A stretch of DNA of 64,000 nt from Frigidibacter sp. SD6-1 (GCF_030143255.1 NZ_JARJNR010000007.1:1-64000), one strand, 5' to 3'; numbered from the stretch's first letter, positions 43,875 to 54,537 are shown. Notes: generated from the letters alone by a model not told the origin. Numbers and translations are program-made.

Positions 43875-44201
43875 TCAGTTCAGCCGCACCTGCAACGGAT
43901 AGCGGCCATCCTCGAAATCGCCGAACAAGTCCGGCAGGTCAGGATGGCCGACCGGGCCGCCCGTATCGTCGGGCACGAGGTTCTGTTCCGAGACATAGGC
44001 GACATAGTAATTGTCGCTGTTCTCGGCCAGAAGGTGGTAGAAGGGCTGGTTTTTCGCAGGGCGGCTGTCCTCGGGAATGGCCGCATACCATTCCTCGGTA
44101 TTGGCAAACATCGCATCGACATCGAAGACCACGCCGCGGAAGGCGTGCTTGCGATGCCGGAGCACTTGCCCCAGATGATATTTCGCTTGCGTTTTCAGCA
44201 T
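43875..44201 (-). CDS. hspQ: Heat-shock protein HspQ (YccV family)
   Basis: A 108-residue HspQ/hemimethylated-DNA-binding-fold protein: 'AKYHLGQVLRHRKHAFRGVVFDVDAMFANTEEWY' and 'PFYHLLAENSDNYYVAYVSEQNLVPDD'. In enterobacteria HspQ modulates Lon specificity and the degradation of DnaA. The frame runs far upstream, but the family start is at 44201. Convergent with the GGT-family gene. Confidence 0.9.
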   Translation of the reverse strand: MLKTQAKYHLGQVLRHRKHAFRGVVFDVDAMFANTEEWYAAIPEDSRPAKNQPFYHLLAENSDNYYVAYVSEQNLVPDDTGGPVGHPDLPDLFGDFEDGRYPLQVRLN

Positions 44202-44387
44202 AGTCTCAGCCCCTAGCCTACAGATACTCCCGCAGGGCCGCCAAGTCCAATTCATTGCGAGCGGGCGGCGGAAACAGTTTGTGACGGGTGGTCCGACAGT
44301 CTGAAGCCGCGCGCGTGGGCTTTGTGATTTCCACGACGGGTGATTTCGCGTAAGGTATGAAAAAAAGAAGAGCAGACCTGAGGCAGT

Positions 44388-44969
44388 ATGAAGAAGTTTC
44401 TCCGTCTTGCGGTGCTTATGGCGCTTGTCTCCTGCGGTGGCGGCGAACGGACCGCGCCGCGCAACCTCGACAATGCCTGCGCGATCCTCGACGAGCGTCC
44501 GCATTACCTGCGCGCCCTTGAGGCGACCGAGCGGCGCTGGGGCATTCCGCGAAATGTGCTGATGGCGACGATCCATCAGGAATCGAAGTTCATCGGCAAT
44601 GCCAAGACCCCGCACAAGTTCGCGCTGGGGATCATCCCGATGGGGCGCCAAAGCTCGGCCTATGGCTACAGCCAGGCGATCGACGGCACCTGGGACGATT
44701 ACCGCAAGGCCACGGGCCGCTTCGGCGCGAAGCGCACGCGTTTCGACGACGCCGCCGATTTCATGGGCTGGTACATGAACGAAGCGGTGAGCAGGCACGG
44801 GGTGTCGCCCTATGACGCGACGAGCCTTTATCTTGCCTATCACGAGGGGCTTGCCGGATACGGCCGCGGCACGCATCTGCAGAAAGCGTGGCTGATGCGG
44901 GTCGCTGCGAACGTGGGCGAACGGTCGCAAACCTACCAGAACCAGTTGATCTACTGCGGGAAACTCTAG
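44388..44969 (+). CDS. Lytic transglycosylase SLT-domain lipoprotein
   Basis: A 193-residue envelope protein. The lipoprotein signal ends in VSC at about residue 16 ('LAVLMALVSCGGG'). The SLT domain has 'WGIPRNVLMATIHQESKF' with the catalytic Glu, then 'AYGYSQAIDGTWDDYRKATGRFGAKRTRFDDAADFMGWYMNEA' and 'SLYLAYHEGLAGYGRGTH'. It cleaves peptidoglycan glycan strands. Convergent with lolA, 1 bp between stops. Confidence 0.88.
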   Translation: MKKFLRLAVLMALVSCGGGERTAPRNLDNACAILDERPHYLRALEATERRWGIPRNVLMATIHQESKFIGNAKTPHKFALGIIPMGRQSSAYGYSQAIDGTWDDYRKATGRFGAKRTRFDDAADFMGWYMNEAVSRHGVSPYDATSLYLAYHEGLAGYGRGTHLQKAWLMRVAANVGERSQTYQNQLIYCGKL

Positions 44970-44970
44970 G

Positions 44971-45576
44971 TCAGTTCAGGCCACGCGCCCGCATTTCTGC
45001 GTCGATGAGGAAGGTGGAGGGCGGATAGCTTCCGCCTTCTTCCAGCTTGTCGAGCAGAACAGTCGTCTGACCACCCGTCTCGTCCGTCACCACCCATTGG
45101 CGCAGCGCGACCGGATTCGCCGAGAAACCAAGCGAAAGCGTGCCATACTCCGGGTGGTCGGGGTCCTGGGCGGTGACGATTGTCAGCGCGCCTTCCTCGG
45201 CATGGCCCACCACCATCCGCGCCTTCTTGAGGTCGATCTCGCGGCCGAGGATCAGGTTCAGGGGTGTCTTGGCCAGCGGATATTGCTCGGGCGGCTGGTT
45301 CGATTTCGCGTCGAAGATCGCGACCTGACCCGAAGAGGCCAGCACCACCGTCTTGTCGGGCTTGGCATATTCAAACCGCATGCGCCCCGGGCGGCGGATG
45401 ATCACCTTGCCCTTGGCGCCCGACCCGTCGGGATTGATCTGGGTGAAGGTCGCCTCGGCTGCGGTTAGCCCGTTCAGATAGGCGGAAATCGCGTCAAGCG
45501 ACAGTTTCTCGGCCTGCGCGGGCAGGGCGAGAAGGGTGAGCAGGGCCGAGGCCAGAAGGGTGCGTCTCTTCATCAT
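44971..45576 (-). CDS. lolA: Outer-membrane lipoprotein carrier protein LolA
   Basis: A 201-residue periplasmic chaperone. The signal peptide is at about 1-22 (ending PAQA), followed by the LolA fold: 'LNGLTAAEATFTQINPDGSGAKGKVIIRRPGRMRFEYAKPDKTVVLASSGQVAIFDAKSNQPPEQYPLAKTPLNLIL'. It shuttles lipoproteins from LolCDE to the outer membrane. Downstream of trxA on the same strand. Confidence 0.92.
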   Translation of the reverse strand: MMKRRTLLASALLTLLALPAQAEKLSLDAISAYLNGLTAAEATFTQINPDGSGAKGKVIIRRPGRMRFEYAKPDKTVVLASSGQVAIFDAKSNQPPEQYPLAKTPLNLILGREIDLKKARMVVGHAEEGALTIVTAQDPDHPEYGTLSLGFSANPVALRQWVVTDETGGQTTVLLDKLEEGGSYPPSTFLIDAEMRARGLN

Positions 45577-45618
45577 GGCGCCAATCTAGGACGGCCTCTG
45601 CGGTTATGCCATAACCGG

Positions 45619-45653
45619 CCGCGCGCAGGTGGCGAATGTCCGCCAGCGCGCGG
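45619..45653 (-). terminator. Hairpin downstream of trxA
   Basis: CCGCGCGC (45619-45626) pairs with GCGCGCGG (45646-45653), with an inner TGGCG/CGCCA extension. A second small hairpin, CGGTTAT-GCC-ATAACCG, follows on the minus strand at 45617-45601. There is no T-run, so termination between trxA and lolA is tentative. Confidence 0.4.
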
Positions 45654-45667
45654 CTCTCGGGCGCAGG

Positions 45668-45988
45668 TCAAAGCGAGGCGTCGATCCAATTCTTCAGCGC
45701 GGCCTTGGGCGCGGCGCCGACCTTGTTCGACACGACCTGACCGTCCTTGAACAGGAAAAGCGCCGGGATGCCGCGCACGCCGAACTGGGTCAGAAGGTCG
45801 GGGTTTTCATCCGCGTTGACCTTGGCGATCTTCACCTTGCCCGCATATTCGGCGGACAGTTCCTCAAGCGACGGGCCGATCTGCTTGCACGGACCGCACC
45901 ATTCCGCCCAGAAATCGACAACGACCGGAACGTCCGACTTGCGGACTTCGGCGTCAAAAGTGGCATCGGTAACGGCGACGGTGGCCAT
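45668..45988 (-). CDS. trxA: Thioredoxin
   Basis: A 106-residue thioredoxin with the active site WCGPC in '[23 protein letters not shown]', the conserved '[31 protein letters not shown]' with the cis-Pro, and the C-terminal helix. The main cytoplasmic disulfide reductant. The start at 45988 is the family start. Last gene of the long minus-strand set beginning at tsaE, 71 bp after addA. Confidence 0.97.
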   Translation of the reverse strand: MATVAVTDATFDAEVRKSDVPVVVDFWAEWCGPCKQIGPSLEELSAEYAGKVKIAKVNADENPDLLTQFGVRGIPALFLFKDGQVVSNKVGAAPKAALKNWIDASL

Positions 45989-46059
45989 GATCTTCTCCGG
46001 ATTCTCGTGTGTGGAAGGATGAGGTCGGGTAAGGAAAGTAGGTCCGCCACCCCGCCCCG

Positions 46060-49000
46060 TCAAGGGAGTGTGGCTGTCTCATAGGCGGTCCTCACGATAT
46101 TGAGAGGGACCGGCATCAGCGCCGCCGTCTCGGTCCAGAGGATCGCCACCTCGACCCGCCGGTCGGGATAGATCGCCCCCAGCATCGCCGCATAGGCGCC
46201 AAGCTGGCTGAGGATGCCCGGGGGAATGTCCTCTGCGTGCGCGGGCACCATCCGGTTCGACTTGAAATCCACCGCCAGCACCCGGTCGGGTTTCACGATC
46301 AACCGATCAACCGTCCCGGCCACCAGCCGCCCGCCCGGCGCAGGCACACGCGCCGCCAGCTCGACCTCGGCCAGGCTTCCCGGCCCGAAAAGCGAAGCAA
46401 GCGCGGGATCGGCGAGGAGGGCCGTGGCGCGCCGGAAAACAGTGTCTGTTTCGGCTGAATGAGGCCCGAGGAGCCGCCGGGCGATCCCCTCGCGGTCCGC
46501 CTCCGCCGTGCCGGGCAGATATTCCAGCAGAAGGTGCAGCGCCGTCCCGACCCGCTTTGCCGCCTCCTGATCCAGCCCCGCCTCGCCCGGCAAGGCCTTG
46601 GGTCCGGGCAGGGCGGACGGCGACAGCGCGCGCTCCGGCTCCGGCTCCGTCGGCGCGGGGCCTGTCGCCCAATCGGGAAGGGCCACGGCAGCCTGCGCAA
46701 GACGCCTTGCGGCCCCCAGCGGGTCGGGCCAGCGCCCCCATTCGAACCGTTTGCCGCGACCGAAGGGCCAAAGCTCGCCCTCGGCCGGCAGCGAGGCCGC
46801 GCCCGCATGTTCCATCCCCGCCTCGACCAGCCGGTACCAGCTTTCGTCGCCCTTCCCCACATCGCCCGCGGCACAGACGATCAGCCAGCTTTCCGCCCGC
46901 GTCATCGCCACATAGAGAAGCCGCATCCATTCTTCCCGCTCGGCCTCGCGGCGCGCCTCGGCCAGAGCCGTCAGCAACGGTGGCTTGGCATCGTCGGCCA
47001 TCCGCCAGAAGGCACCCTCTCGCGACGCCATAACCGAGCCGCGCTCCCGCGACGACCATTTGGCCGTGTCCGGCAGGATCACCAGAGGCGCCTCAAGCCC
47101 CTTGGCGCCGTGAACCGTCATCACCCGGATCGCCCGCGCCGTGCCGTCATGGCGCCGCTTGACCTCGACATCGCCCGACTGCATCCAGACGAGGAAGCCC
47201 GTGAGGCTCGGCACGCTCGCCTGTTCATAGGTCAGCGCCTCGGCCAGAAGCGCGTCGATCGCATCCTCCGCCTCGACGCCAAGCCGGGCGAGCAGCCTGC
47301 GGCGGCCATCATGTCGTGTGAGCAGCCGCTCGATCAGCTCGTATGGCCTGAGAAAATCCGCCTGATCGCGAAGATCGGCAATCAATGTCCGCGCCGCCTC
47401 GGACTTTGCCCCTTCCGCCCCGCGCAACATCTGCCAGAGGAACACGCCCTTCGCCCGCGGCTGCGCCAGCCGGAAAAGCTCGTCCTCCGACCAGCCGAAC
47501 AGTGGCGAGCGCAGCGCAGCGGCAAGCGACAGGTCATCCTCGGGCAGCGCAAGGAAAGACAGAAGCGCCAGGATATCCTTCACCGCCAACTGATCGCCAA
47601 GCGTCAGGCGGTCGGCCCCCGCCACCTCCAGCCCCGCCGCCTTGCAGGCGCGGACCAGTTCGTGAAACAAGGCTCCGCGCCGCCGCACCAGAATGAGCAC
47701 ATCGCCCTCATCCAGCGCGCGCGGCCCCTCGCGCGTCCCGATCGCCGTGCCTTCATCGATCATCCGGCGGATCTCGCCCGCGACCTTGCGCGCCAGAACC
47801 ACGCTTTCATGGCTGTCGGCCAGTTGGTCGACCGGATCGGACCAGTCGCCCTCCTCCGGCTCGCCCGGCCTTTCGACCGGATCCCACAGATCGACACGCC
47901 CCGGCATGGTCGCATGAAAGGCGATATGCCGCGTCTCGCCGCCAAGGCCACGCCCCGCCGCCGCCTTGAACGTGTGATCGACCACATCGAGGATCGCGCG
48001 CGACGACCGGAAGGAATGCCTCAAGGACAGGCTCTCGAACGGCGCGACCGCGCCTTGGTGGCGGCTCTCGAATTCCCCCGCCATCGCGTCGAAGGTGGCA
48101 AGGTCGGCCCCCTGGAAGGAATAGATCGACTGTTTCTTGTCGCCCACCACGAAGATGCGCCGACCTGCGCCGCGTGCGCCCTCGCCTGCGGTAAACTCCT
48201 CGGCCAGCCGCTCGATCACCCGCCACTGGCCGGGGCTCGTATCCTGCGCCTCGTCGACGAGGATATGGTCGATGCCGCCATCCAGCCGGTAAAGCACCCA
48301 GGCCGCGACCGACCGGTCCGACAGAAGCGAAGCGGCCCGCGCGATCAGATCGTCGAAATCGAGCGCCCCCCGCGCCGCCTTGCGCGCCGCGTAGCGGCCA
48401 AGGAAGGGCCGAGCGAAGGTGTGAAGCGCCAGCGTGCGTTCCACGGCGGCAAGGCCCACGCGCAGGGGCCGCGCCGCCTCGACCCGCAGCATCAGGGCTT
48501 CGAGTTCGGGCATGAGATGGGCCGCTGTCTTGGTCCGGGTCTCCTTGTTCGGAAAGTCACCGATCTTGGCTGTGCCGGCATTCGGCCCGGACTTGTATAG
48601 GAACAGGCTCTCTAGCAACGCGAGCCCTGCGTGATCGGGTGAAAAGTCCATGATTTTCTCGGCCGCACCGCGCTCGGTCTTGCCGCCCTCAGCGAGGAGC
48701 GGCCGCAAGGCCGCGAGGAGCGGCTCTTCATCCCCGAGAAACACCTGGGACAGAAGTGCACGCGCGTCCAGTCCGGGTGGCAGGCCGAGCGCCAACCCCA
48801 GGCTCTCGCGCGTTTCTTCCCGCGAAAAAGCGTCTCTGTTCCCGCAGATTTCGGTCAGAAGGGCGGCCAGATCCTCCCCCTGCGCGAGACTGGCGAGGGC
48901 CGCGACCGCGCCTTCCCTGTCATCCTCGGCCATTTCCTCGACGATCTCGCGGCGCATCAGACCTGCGGTCCGGTCGTCAAGTTCGGTGAAATCGGGCGAG

Positions 49001-49419
49001 ACCCGCGCCTCCAGCGGAAAGCGCCGCAAAAGCCCGGCGCAGAAGGCATGGATCGTCTGGATCTTCAGCCCGCCCGGCGTCTCGATCGCGCGGGCAAAAA
49101 GCCGCCGCGCCCCGGCCAGAACCGCGGCCGATATCTCCCCCTCGACGCCCAGGTCGGCCAGTTCGCAGCGCAGCGCCCCCTCTTCCAGCATCGCCCAGCG
49201 GCCGAGGCGGCGGAAAAGCCGGTTCTGCATCTCGCTCGCCGCCGCCTTGGTGTAGGTCAGGCAGAGGATGCGTTGCGGTTCTGTCCCGCCAAGCAGGAGC
49301 CGCGCCACCCGGTCCGTCAGGACCCGCGTCTTGCCCGACCCGGCATTGGCCGCGAGCCAGACGGAACGGCCGGGATCGGCGGCGCGCGCCTGCGCGCGGC
49401 TTGCCTCGTCATGGGCCAT
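46060..49419 (-). CDS. addA: Double-strand break repair helicase-nuclease AddA
   Basis: A 1119-residue UvrD-type helicase with a C-terminal nuclease. Walker A is in '[24 protein letters not shown]', motif II in '[24 protein letters not shown]', motif III-like '[22 protein letters not shown]', and a late motif in '[21 protein letters not shown]'. The RecB-type nuclease motif is '[14 protein letters not shown]'. With AddB it resects double-strand breaks for RecA. The ATG at 49419 fits the family and overlaps the addB end by 11 bp; an in-frame start at 49470 is less likely. Confidence 0.96.
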   Translation of the reverse strand: MAHDEASRAQARAADPGRSVWLAANAGSGKTRVLTDRVARLLLGGTEPQRILCLTYTKAAASEMQNRLFRRLGRWAMLEEGALRCELADLGVEGEISAAVLAGARRLFARAIETPGGLKIQTIHAFCAGLLRRFPLEARVSPDFTELDDRTAGLMRREIVEEMAEDDREGAVAALASLAQGEDLAALLTEICGNRDAFSREETRESLGLALGLPPGLDARALLSQVFLGDEEPLLAALRPLLAEGGKTERGAAEKIMDFSPDHAGLALLESLFLYKSGPNAGTAKIGDFPNKETRTKTAAHLMPELEALMLRVEAARPLRVGLAAVERTLALHTFARPFLGRYAARKAARGALDFDDLIARAASLLSDRSVAAWVLYRLDGGIDHILVDEAQDTSPGQWRVIERLAEEFTAGEGARGAGRRIFVVGDKKQSIYSFQGADLATFDAMAGEFESRHQGAVAPFESLSLRHSFRSSRAILDVVDHTFKAAAGRGLGGETRHIAFHATMPGRVDLWDPVERPGEPEEGDWSDPVDQLADSHESVVLARKVAGEIRRMIDEGTAIGTREGPRALDEGDVLILVRRRGALFHELVRACKAAGLEVAGADRLTLGDQLAVKDILALLSFLALPEDDLSLAAALRSPLFGWSEDELFRLAQPRAKGVFLWQMLRGAEGAKSEAARTLIADLRDQADFLRPYELIERLLTRHDGRRRLLARLGVEAEDAIDALLAEALTYEQASVPSLTGFLVWMQSGDVEVKRRHDGTARAIRVMTVHGAKGLEAPLVILPDTAKWSSRERGSVMASREGAFWRMADDAKPPLLTALAEARREAEREEWMRLLYVAMTRAESWLIVCAAGDVGKGDESWYRLVEAGMEHAGAASLPAEGELWPFGRGKRFEWGRWPDPLGAARRLAQAAVALPDWATGPAPTEPEPERALSPSALPGPKALPGEAGLDQEAAKRVGTALHLLLEYLPGTAEADREGIARRLLGPHSAETDTVFRRATALLADPALASLFGPGSLAEVELAARVPAPGGRLVAGTVDRLIVKPDRVLAVDFKSNRMVPAHAEDIPPGILSQLGAYAAMLGAIYPDRRVEVAILWTETAALMPVPLNIVRTAYETATLP

Positions 49420-52381
49420 CGCCGGGCCCTCCGCCTTCCTCTGCGCCCACATCTTCCGGCCAGGGCGCATCGCTCATCTGCCATTCGCCGAAACGCGCCA
49501 GATGGTCATAGTCGCCCGGATCGTCCTTCATGAACGGCGCCCGCCGTGCGGTATAGCCTTTCGTCGGCCGGGCATAGGCGGCGATCAGCGCCGCGAGCCG
49601 CGCCCATTCGCCGTCGGGATCAAGCTCTTCGCGGCTGAGCCTCTTCTCTTCTCCGGCGCCGCCAAGCCGGACGTAAGTGGCCGCAGCCACTTTCCTTGGC
49701 CCGATGTGAACAAAGGCGCCCCGCTCGGCCAGGGCGGCCTCAAGTGGCAATTGTTTTTCGAAACGACGGCGCTGCTCTGGTTTCGGCGGCTCGCCTGACT
49801 TGTAGTCGAAAATGTGCAGATCCCCGTTGTTCAACAAGTCGATCCGGTCGGGCCGCGCGGTAAGCCTGAAATCAAGCTGGGTCAGCGATGCCCCGCCCTT
49901 GTCTTCAATGAGTATCGTTCCCCCTTCAGACTGTCGTCTTTCCTCATTGCGCACAAATGTATCCGCAATCCGCGCCATCCGGGCGCGCCAGAGCGCGCGC
50001 GCGGCGGGCCATTGCACATCCTGCGCCAAAACAGTGTCTGTTAAGGCCAAGAACCGCTCCCGCGCTGCCTCGAGGCTTTCGCCCTCGGGGCGGGTCTTCA
50101 CGAAAGTCTCGACGATCCGGTGCAGAATCTGGCCGCGCATGCGGGCATCCGGCTCCGCCAGCATGGGGGCCAGCGGCTTCAGTCGCAGGATCTCCCGCGC
50201 ATAGATCGCATAGGGGTCGCGGATCAGCCGCGCGATAGCCGTGACCGGCAGCTCCTTCGGTCGCGTCCCGGTGGGTGGGCGCGGGCTCGGGCGGCGGGCG
50301 GATGGCACGGTGTCGCGCGCCTCGACCGCCCGCGCGAGCGCCAGCCAGCGCTGCCCACGTGCGCGCATGTCGGCCAGCGCCCCGCCCTCGCCTTCCAGCC
50401 CGCCCATCAGGTTGACCAGACGGTCGAGCCAGCGCGAGGCGATGGTTTCCGCCTCGTCATCGCGCATGGCGCGCGACAGGATTACCGTCGGCGCGGCGGC
50501 GGCGATCTGGAAATCATGCGCCGACAGGCCCACCTGCCGTTCTGGCAGCAACAGCCCCGCCTTCAGCCGCATCTGCCGAGACAGCCACGGATCGGGCGGC
50601 ACGGAAGCGGGCCATGTGCCTTCATTGAGGCCGCCGAGCACCACCAGATCGGCCTGAATCTCGCGCGCCTCGCGGGTGCCTTCGATGGTGATGAGGCGCG
50701 AGGCCGCGTGTGTCGGCCTTACCGTCTCGGCCTGCAGAAGCCGGGTCAGCAGATCGGTGAAATCGGCGGCGGACAGATCCGCCGCCGCATCCGCCTCGGC
50801 CCCCAGTTCCGCCATCAGCCGCGCTGCCGCTTCGCCCGCCGCCTCGCGCCACAGTTCGCTCGCTTCCGCCACCCCGCCCGGCCCGGCGGCGAACTGCTCT
50901 GCGACGGACAAAACAGTCTCTAACCATGCCGAAAGCGGCCGGTCTGGCCCTTGCGGCAGCCCGGCCAGACTCTCGCCGATCCAGCCGGCCCAGCCGATGC
51001 GTGCGGGTTCTTCCAGCCGCGCGGCCCAGTCGAGCAGGTCGGCCCCGCCTGGAAAGGCCGGACCCGTGCGGCGCAGCTGCAGTTCCAGCTCTCGGGTAAA
51101 GCGCAGATGGTCGCCCCGGTCCTCGCCGCCCGTCGCGGTCAAAGGGTGCTTGAGAAGCGTCAGCAGCGCCTCGCCCGTCACCCGCCGTCCGAAAAGCCCC
51201 GCGACATGGCGCAGGAACCGGCCCGGCGCGCTCAGATGCAGCGGGCGCCCGGCCGAATCGTCGGGCTCGATCCGCCAGCGGTCGAGCTGGGCGGTGACGC
51301 GCCGGGCGAGCGTTCGGTCCGGCGTCACCAGCGCGGCGCGCACACCCTTCTGCGCCGCCTCGCGCAGCGCAAGCGCGATCGCCAGCGCCTCGGCGCGCGG
51401 GGTCGGCGCCTCGATCAGGGTCAGACCCGCAGCGGCCCCGCCAAGCGGCACCAGAGCCTGCCCCTCGCTCAGCCACTGATCAGTCACCGGCGCGGGCCTG
51501 AGCGCAAGCGACACAAGCCGGTTGCGCGCCGGATCGGGCGCCGCGCCATGCCAATCCGCAACCTCCGCCGGACGCATGCCGAGCGCGTTCAGCAGCTTCG
51601 CGAAGCGGAATTGCGGATGATCCTCGTTCGGGACGCGCCCGCCTGCCAGGCTTTCCCAAGCGGCGCTGGTCATATGCGCGTCGAAGCCCGGCAGGACGAC
51701 CGCGCCCTGCGGCAGCGACGCCACCGTCTGCATGAAAAGCGCGGTCGCACCGCGCGATCCGGTCGATCCGGCAACGATCACCGGCGTTTGCGGCGCAGTC
51801 TCGCGCCAGCGGTCGATCAGCATCTCGGCCGCGCGCCTTTGCCGGGCGGCAGTCCCCGCTGCCATGCCGCCTTCGGCGAAGAAGGGTGCGATGATGCGCA
51901 GGAAACGCAGCGAGCGTTCCCAATGCACCGCATGGTCCTCGGCAAGGCCGGGGTCTTCCAAAGCCTCGGGCAGCACGCCTTCGGCGGCCATTTCATCAAT
52001 CAGGTCGGCCAGACTGTCGGCCAGATCGATCGCGGCGGTGCCGGGGGCGAAATCCGCCTCGCGCGCCATCAGTTCGCGCACCAGCCGCATCAGTTCCAGC
52101 CGCCGCCGGAGCGCGGGCTGGGCCTCGGGCAGATCAAGCGTCGGGTCCGCGTCAAGCTCGGACAGCAGCTTCAGGCGCGGCAGCAACAGCGGCCCGCGCG
52201 CGCGAAAGGCCGCGCGCACCCGTTCGCGCATCTTGGCGGTATTGAGATAGATCGTGACCTCGGCCAGCGCCTCGGGCGGCCTGCCCGCCGTCCGCGCCAT
52301 CAGCCCCGCGACGAAGCCTTGCGCGAAGTCGGCGCCGGGCGGCAGGCCGAAGAGGCGCGCGCGGTCAGAGGCGGGAAACAT
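49409..52381 (-). CDS. addB: Double-strand break repair protein AddB
   Basis: A 990-residue AddB with the alphaproteobacterial N-terminus 'LFGLPPGADFAQGFVAGLMAR', an inactive-helicase-like body, 'VVLGGLNEGTWPASVPPDPWLSRQMR' and the C-terminal nuclease 'DLHIFDYKSGEPPKPEQ'. It partners AddA as the second nuclease and Chi-scanning subunit. The start at 52381 is 17 bp inside the 3' end of murU; a start at 52492 would overlap far more. Confidence 0.95.
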   Translation of the reverse strand: MFPASDRARLFGLPPGADFAQGFVAGLMARTAGRPPEALAEVTIYLNTAKMRERVRAAFRARGPLLLPRLKLLSELDADPTLDLPEAQPALRRRLELMRLVRELMAREADFAPGTAAIDLADSLADLIDEMAAEGVLPEALEDPGLAEDHAVHWERSLRFLRIIAPFFAEGGMAAGTAARQRRAAEMLIDRWRETAPQTPVIVAGSTGSRGATALFMQTVASLPQGAVVLPGFDAHMTSAAWESLAGGRVPNEDHPQFRFAKLLNALGMRPAEVADWHGAAPDPARNRLVSLALRPAPVTDQWLSEGQALVPLGGAAAGLTLIEAPTPRAEALAIALALREAAQKGVRAALVTPDRTLARRVTAQLDRWRIEPDDSAGRPLHLSAPGRFLRHVAGLFGRRVTGEALLTLLKHPLTATGGEDRGDHLRFTRELELQLRRTGPAFPGGADLLDWAARLEEPARIGWAGWIGESLAGLPQGPDRPLSAWLETVLSVAEQFAAGPGGVAEASELWREAAGEAAARLMAELGAEADAAADLSAADFTDLLTRLLQAETVRPTHAASRLITIEGTREAREIQADLVVLGGLNEGTWPASVPPDPWLSRQMRLKAGLLLPERQVGLSAHDFQIAAAAPTVILSRAMRDDEAETIASRWLDRLVNLMGGLEGEGGALADMRARGQRWLALARAVEARDTVPSARRPSPRPPTGTRPKELPVTAIARLIRDPYAIYAREILRLKPLAPMLAEPDARMRGQILHRIVETFVKTRPEGESLEAARERFLALTDTVLAQDVQWPAARALWRARMARIADTFVRNEERRQSEGGTILIEDKGGASLTQLDFRLTARPDRIDLLNNGDLHIFDYKSGEPPKPEQRRRFEKQLPLEAALAERGAFVHIGPRKVAAATYVRLGGAGEEKRLSREELDPDGEWARLAALIAAYARPTKGYTARRAPFMKDDPGDYDHLARFGEWQMSDAPWPEDVGAEEGGGPGDGP

Positions 52382-53063
52382 CGGCGCCCCCCAGCATGTC
52401 TTCGGCAAGCGCGATGCTCTCGGGCCGACCGACATCGCACCAGCCGCCCTGATGGATCGCCCCGTAAAGCCGCCCCTCGGCGGCCATCGCATCCCAGACG
52501 GGATTGAGCGAGAAACGGTCCTCGGGCCAGGCGGCGATCCGGCCGGTTCGGGTGATATGGGCGCCAGTATAGACGTGACCGGGCCAGCGCGTCAGCCGCG
52601 CGTCCCCGCCCAGGAGAAAGTCGCCCCTGCCGGTGTGACCGGTCGCCCGATCCTTGGGGACCAGCAGCAGAAGTGCCTCCATCCGCTCGCCATCCCAGGC
52701 GGCGGCCAGCTGATCTAGCGGGTTCGCGCCATTCCAGACCGCATCGCTGTTCATCACGAAAACCGGGTCCGCACCCAGAAGCGGCAGCGCCGCCTTCAGC
52801 CCGCCGCCGGTTTCCAGAAGCGTCTCTGTTTCAGCCGAAAAGGCGATATTTTCGCGTCCCTGCAGATGCTGCCTGATCTGTTCGCCCCGGTAATGCAGGT
52901 TGACGACGATACGCTCGTCGCCTCGCGTTTGGTCCAGCGCATGGTGCAGAAGCGTCCGCCCCGCCACCTCGATCAGTGGCTTTGGCCGGTCGTCGGTCAG
53001 GGGCCGCATTCTTGTGCCAAGGCCCGCGGCGAACAGCATCAGGGATTTCGGCCGTGCGCTCAT
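52365..53063 (-). CDS. murU: N-acetylmuramate alpha-1-phosphate uridylyltransferase
   Basis: A 232-residue nucleotidyltransferase: 'LMLFAAGLGTRMRPLTDDRPKPLIEVAGRTLLHHALD' holds the GLGTRMRP and PKPL motifs, followed by 'VVNLHYRGEQIRQHL', 'ETLLETGGGLKAALPLLG' and 'PVFVMNSDAVW'. Next to AmgK it fits MurU, which makes UDP-MurNAc in the peptidoglycan recycling route that bypasses fosfomycin-sensitive MurA. It overlaps amgK by 4 bp and addB by 17 bp. Confidence 0.88.
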   Translation of the reverse strand: MSARPKSLMLFAAGLGTRMRPLTDDRPKPLIEVAGRTLLHHALDQTRGDERIVVNLHYRGEQIRQHLQGRENIAFSAETETLLETGGGLKAALPLLGADPVFVMNSDAVWNGANPLDQLAAAWDGERMEALLLLVPKDRATGHTGRGDFLLGGDARLTRWPGHVYTGAHITRTGRIAAWPEDRFSLNPVWDAMAAEGRLYGAIHQGGWCDVGRPESIALAEDMLGGADVSRL

Positions 53064-54043
53064 CCCGCCCTCAGCCTTTCCAGCCGTTCGGCCGTAAGGT
53101 CAGGCACCTCGCGCGCCACGCAGGCGGCGAGAGGCCCGAGCGCAGGATGCGCGAGGCTGCGGCGCAGATGGCCTGCAACGCGCGGCGCGTAGGCCAGATA
53201 CTGCGGCTTGCCGTTCGCCCGGGCGAGCTTGGCAAAGACCGCAAGGATGCGCAGCGCCCGCTGTACGCCGATGAGCGCGTGGACGCGCGAAAAGAGGCGC
53301 TCCTCAAACCCGGTCAGGTCGAGATAGGCGCGATAGCAGGCCTCGGCGGTCGCGGCAGACACGTCACGGCGGGCGTCCTGCAGAAGCGACACGAGGTCAT
53401 AGGCGGGATGGGTGGCGAAGGCGTCCTGAAAATCCAGAAGGCCCGCGCGGCAGAAGCCCTGTCGCTCCGGCAACCAGATCAGGTTCTCGGCATGGAAATC
53501 GCGCAGGGAAAGAACGGCTGGCCGGTCGTTCCATTCCTCGTAAAGCGCCGCGATCAGCCCCGGCAGCTCCCTCAGCGGCGGCGCGCCAAGCGCGGGCAGG
53601 TAGTGATCGTTCAAGAGCGTGACGAGACGGGCGAGCGCGGACCCATCGCCCGCAGCAACGAAAGCTGGCGGCATCTGCTGTGCGAGATCGGCAAGGAAAC
53701 TGATCGCCGTCCTGTAAAGCGGCGCCTCCTTCGCCGGTTCGGCGGCGGTAACGCGGGCGAAAAGCGCGTCGCCCAGGTCTTCGAGCAGCAAAAAGCCCTG
53801 ATCGGGATCGCGGGCGAGGATCTTCGGCGCCGAATAGCCGTGATCCAGAAGCCAGTCGCCCACTGCAAGGAACCGCTCGACCCGTTCCCCCGTCGCCGGG
53901 TCGGCATCCATCAGCACCGCCCCGCCCGGCAGCCGGAAATAGCGCCGCGCCGAAGCATCGCCCGAGAGCGGCGCGAGCGGCGCAGCGGCCCATCCCGCAC
54001 GGGCAAGGAAGGCGCGGGCCTCGTCTTGACGCAGGTCGCTCAT
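53060..54043 (-). CDS. amgK: N-acetylmuramate/N-acetylglucosamine anomeric kinase
   Basis: A 327-residue aminoglycoside-phosphotransferase-fold kinase: 'PLSGDASARRYFRLPGGAVLMDAD' (ATP region), 'LLLEDLGDALFA', the catalytic loop 'VLSLRDFHAENLIWLPE' and the metal motif 'GLLDFQDAFATHPAYDLVSLLQDARRD'. Together with MurU it recycles cell-wall sugars. It overlaps tsaE and murU by 4 bp each. Confidence 0.9.
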   Translation of the reverse strand: MSDLRQDEARAFLARAGWAAAPLAPLSGDASARRYFRLPGGAVLMDADPATGERVERFLAVGDWLLDHGYSAPKILARDPDQGFLLLEDLGDALFARVTAAEPAKEAPLYRTAISFLADLAQQMPPAFVAAGDGSALARLVTLLNDHYLPALGAPPLRELPGLIAALYEEWNDRPAVLSLRDFHAENLIWLPERQGFCRAGLLDFQDAFATHPAYDLVSLLQDARRDVSAATAEACYRAYLDLTGFEERLFSRVHALIGVQRALRILAVFAKLARANGKPQYLAYAPRVAGHLRRSLAHPALGPLAACVAREVPDLTAERLERLRAG

Positions 54044-54537
54044 GCAGCTTCACCCAGCGCTGCAAAGACTGGCGCCCAGCGGTCGCCGGTCGCCCGAAGC
54101 GTCGCGGTACGGCTGTCGCCGGTCATCTCTGCATGAAGCGACAGCAAGAGCGCTTCGTGCGGGGCAAGTTCGCCCAGACGGTCGGGCCATTCGACGAGGC
54201 AGATGGCGCTATCGAATGCGTCGGTCAGGCCAAGCTCGATCACTTCCGACGGATCGGTCAGCCGGTAAAGGTCGGCATGCCAGACCTCGGCCCGCACCGT
54301 CTCATAGACCTGCACCAGCGTGAAGGTGGGCGACGGCACGTCCTCGCGCCGCCCCTCCGCCGCCAGAAGCGTCTGGATCAGGGCGCGGGCGAAATGGGTC
54401 TTTCCCGCGCCGATCTCGCCTTCCAGCAGGATCACATGACCGGGGCCGAGCAGTGGCGCCAGACGCGCCGCGAGGTCGGCCGTGGCCCCGGGCGAGGGCA
54501 GGGCAAGGCTCAGGTGAAACTCGGGCGGGGCGCTCAT
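54040..54537 (-). CDS. tsaE: tRNA threonylcarbamoyladenosine biosynthesis ATPase TsaE
   Basis: A 165-residue P-loop ATPase: 'VILLEGEIGAGKTHFARALIQTL' (Walker A), 'VPSPTFTLVQVYE', 'VWHADLYRLTDPSEVIELGL' and 'AICLVEWPDRLGELAP'. It supports TsaBCD in t6A37 tRNA modification. It is the first gene of the overlapping minus-strand set tsaE-amgK-murU-addB-addA. Confidence 0.94.
   Translation of the reverse strand: MSAPPEFHLSLALPSPGATADLAARLAPLLGPGHVILLEGEIGAGKTHFARALIQTLLAAEGRREDVPSPTFTLVQVYETVRAEVWHADLYRLTDPSEVIELGLTDAFDSAICLVEWPDRLGELAPHEALLLSLHAEMTGDSRTATLRATGDRWAPVFAALGEAA

Noticed and set aside
46459-48600. Long plus-strand open frame of over 700 codons opposite addA
   Set aside because: It is antisense to a well-matched AddA gene, rich in Arg/Pro/Gln/His, and lacks a ribosome site; such mirror frames are normal in GC-rich DNA.
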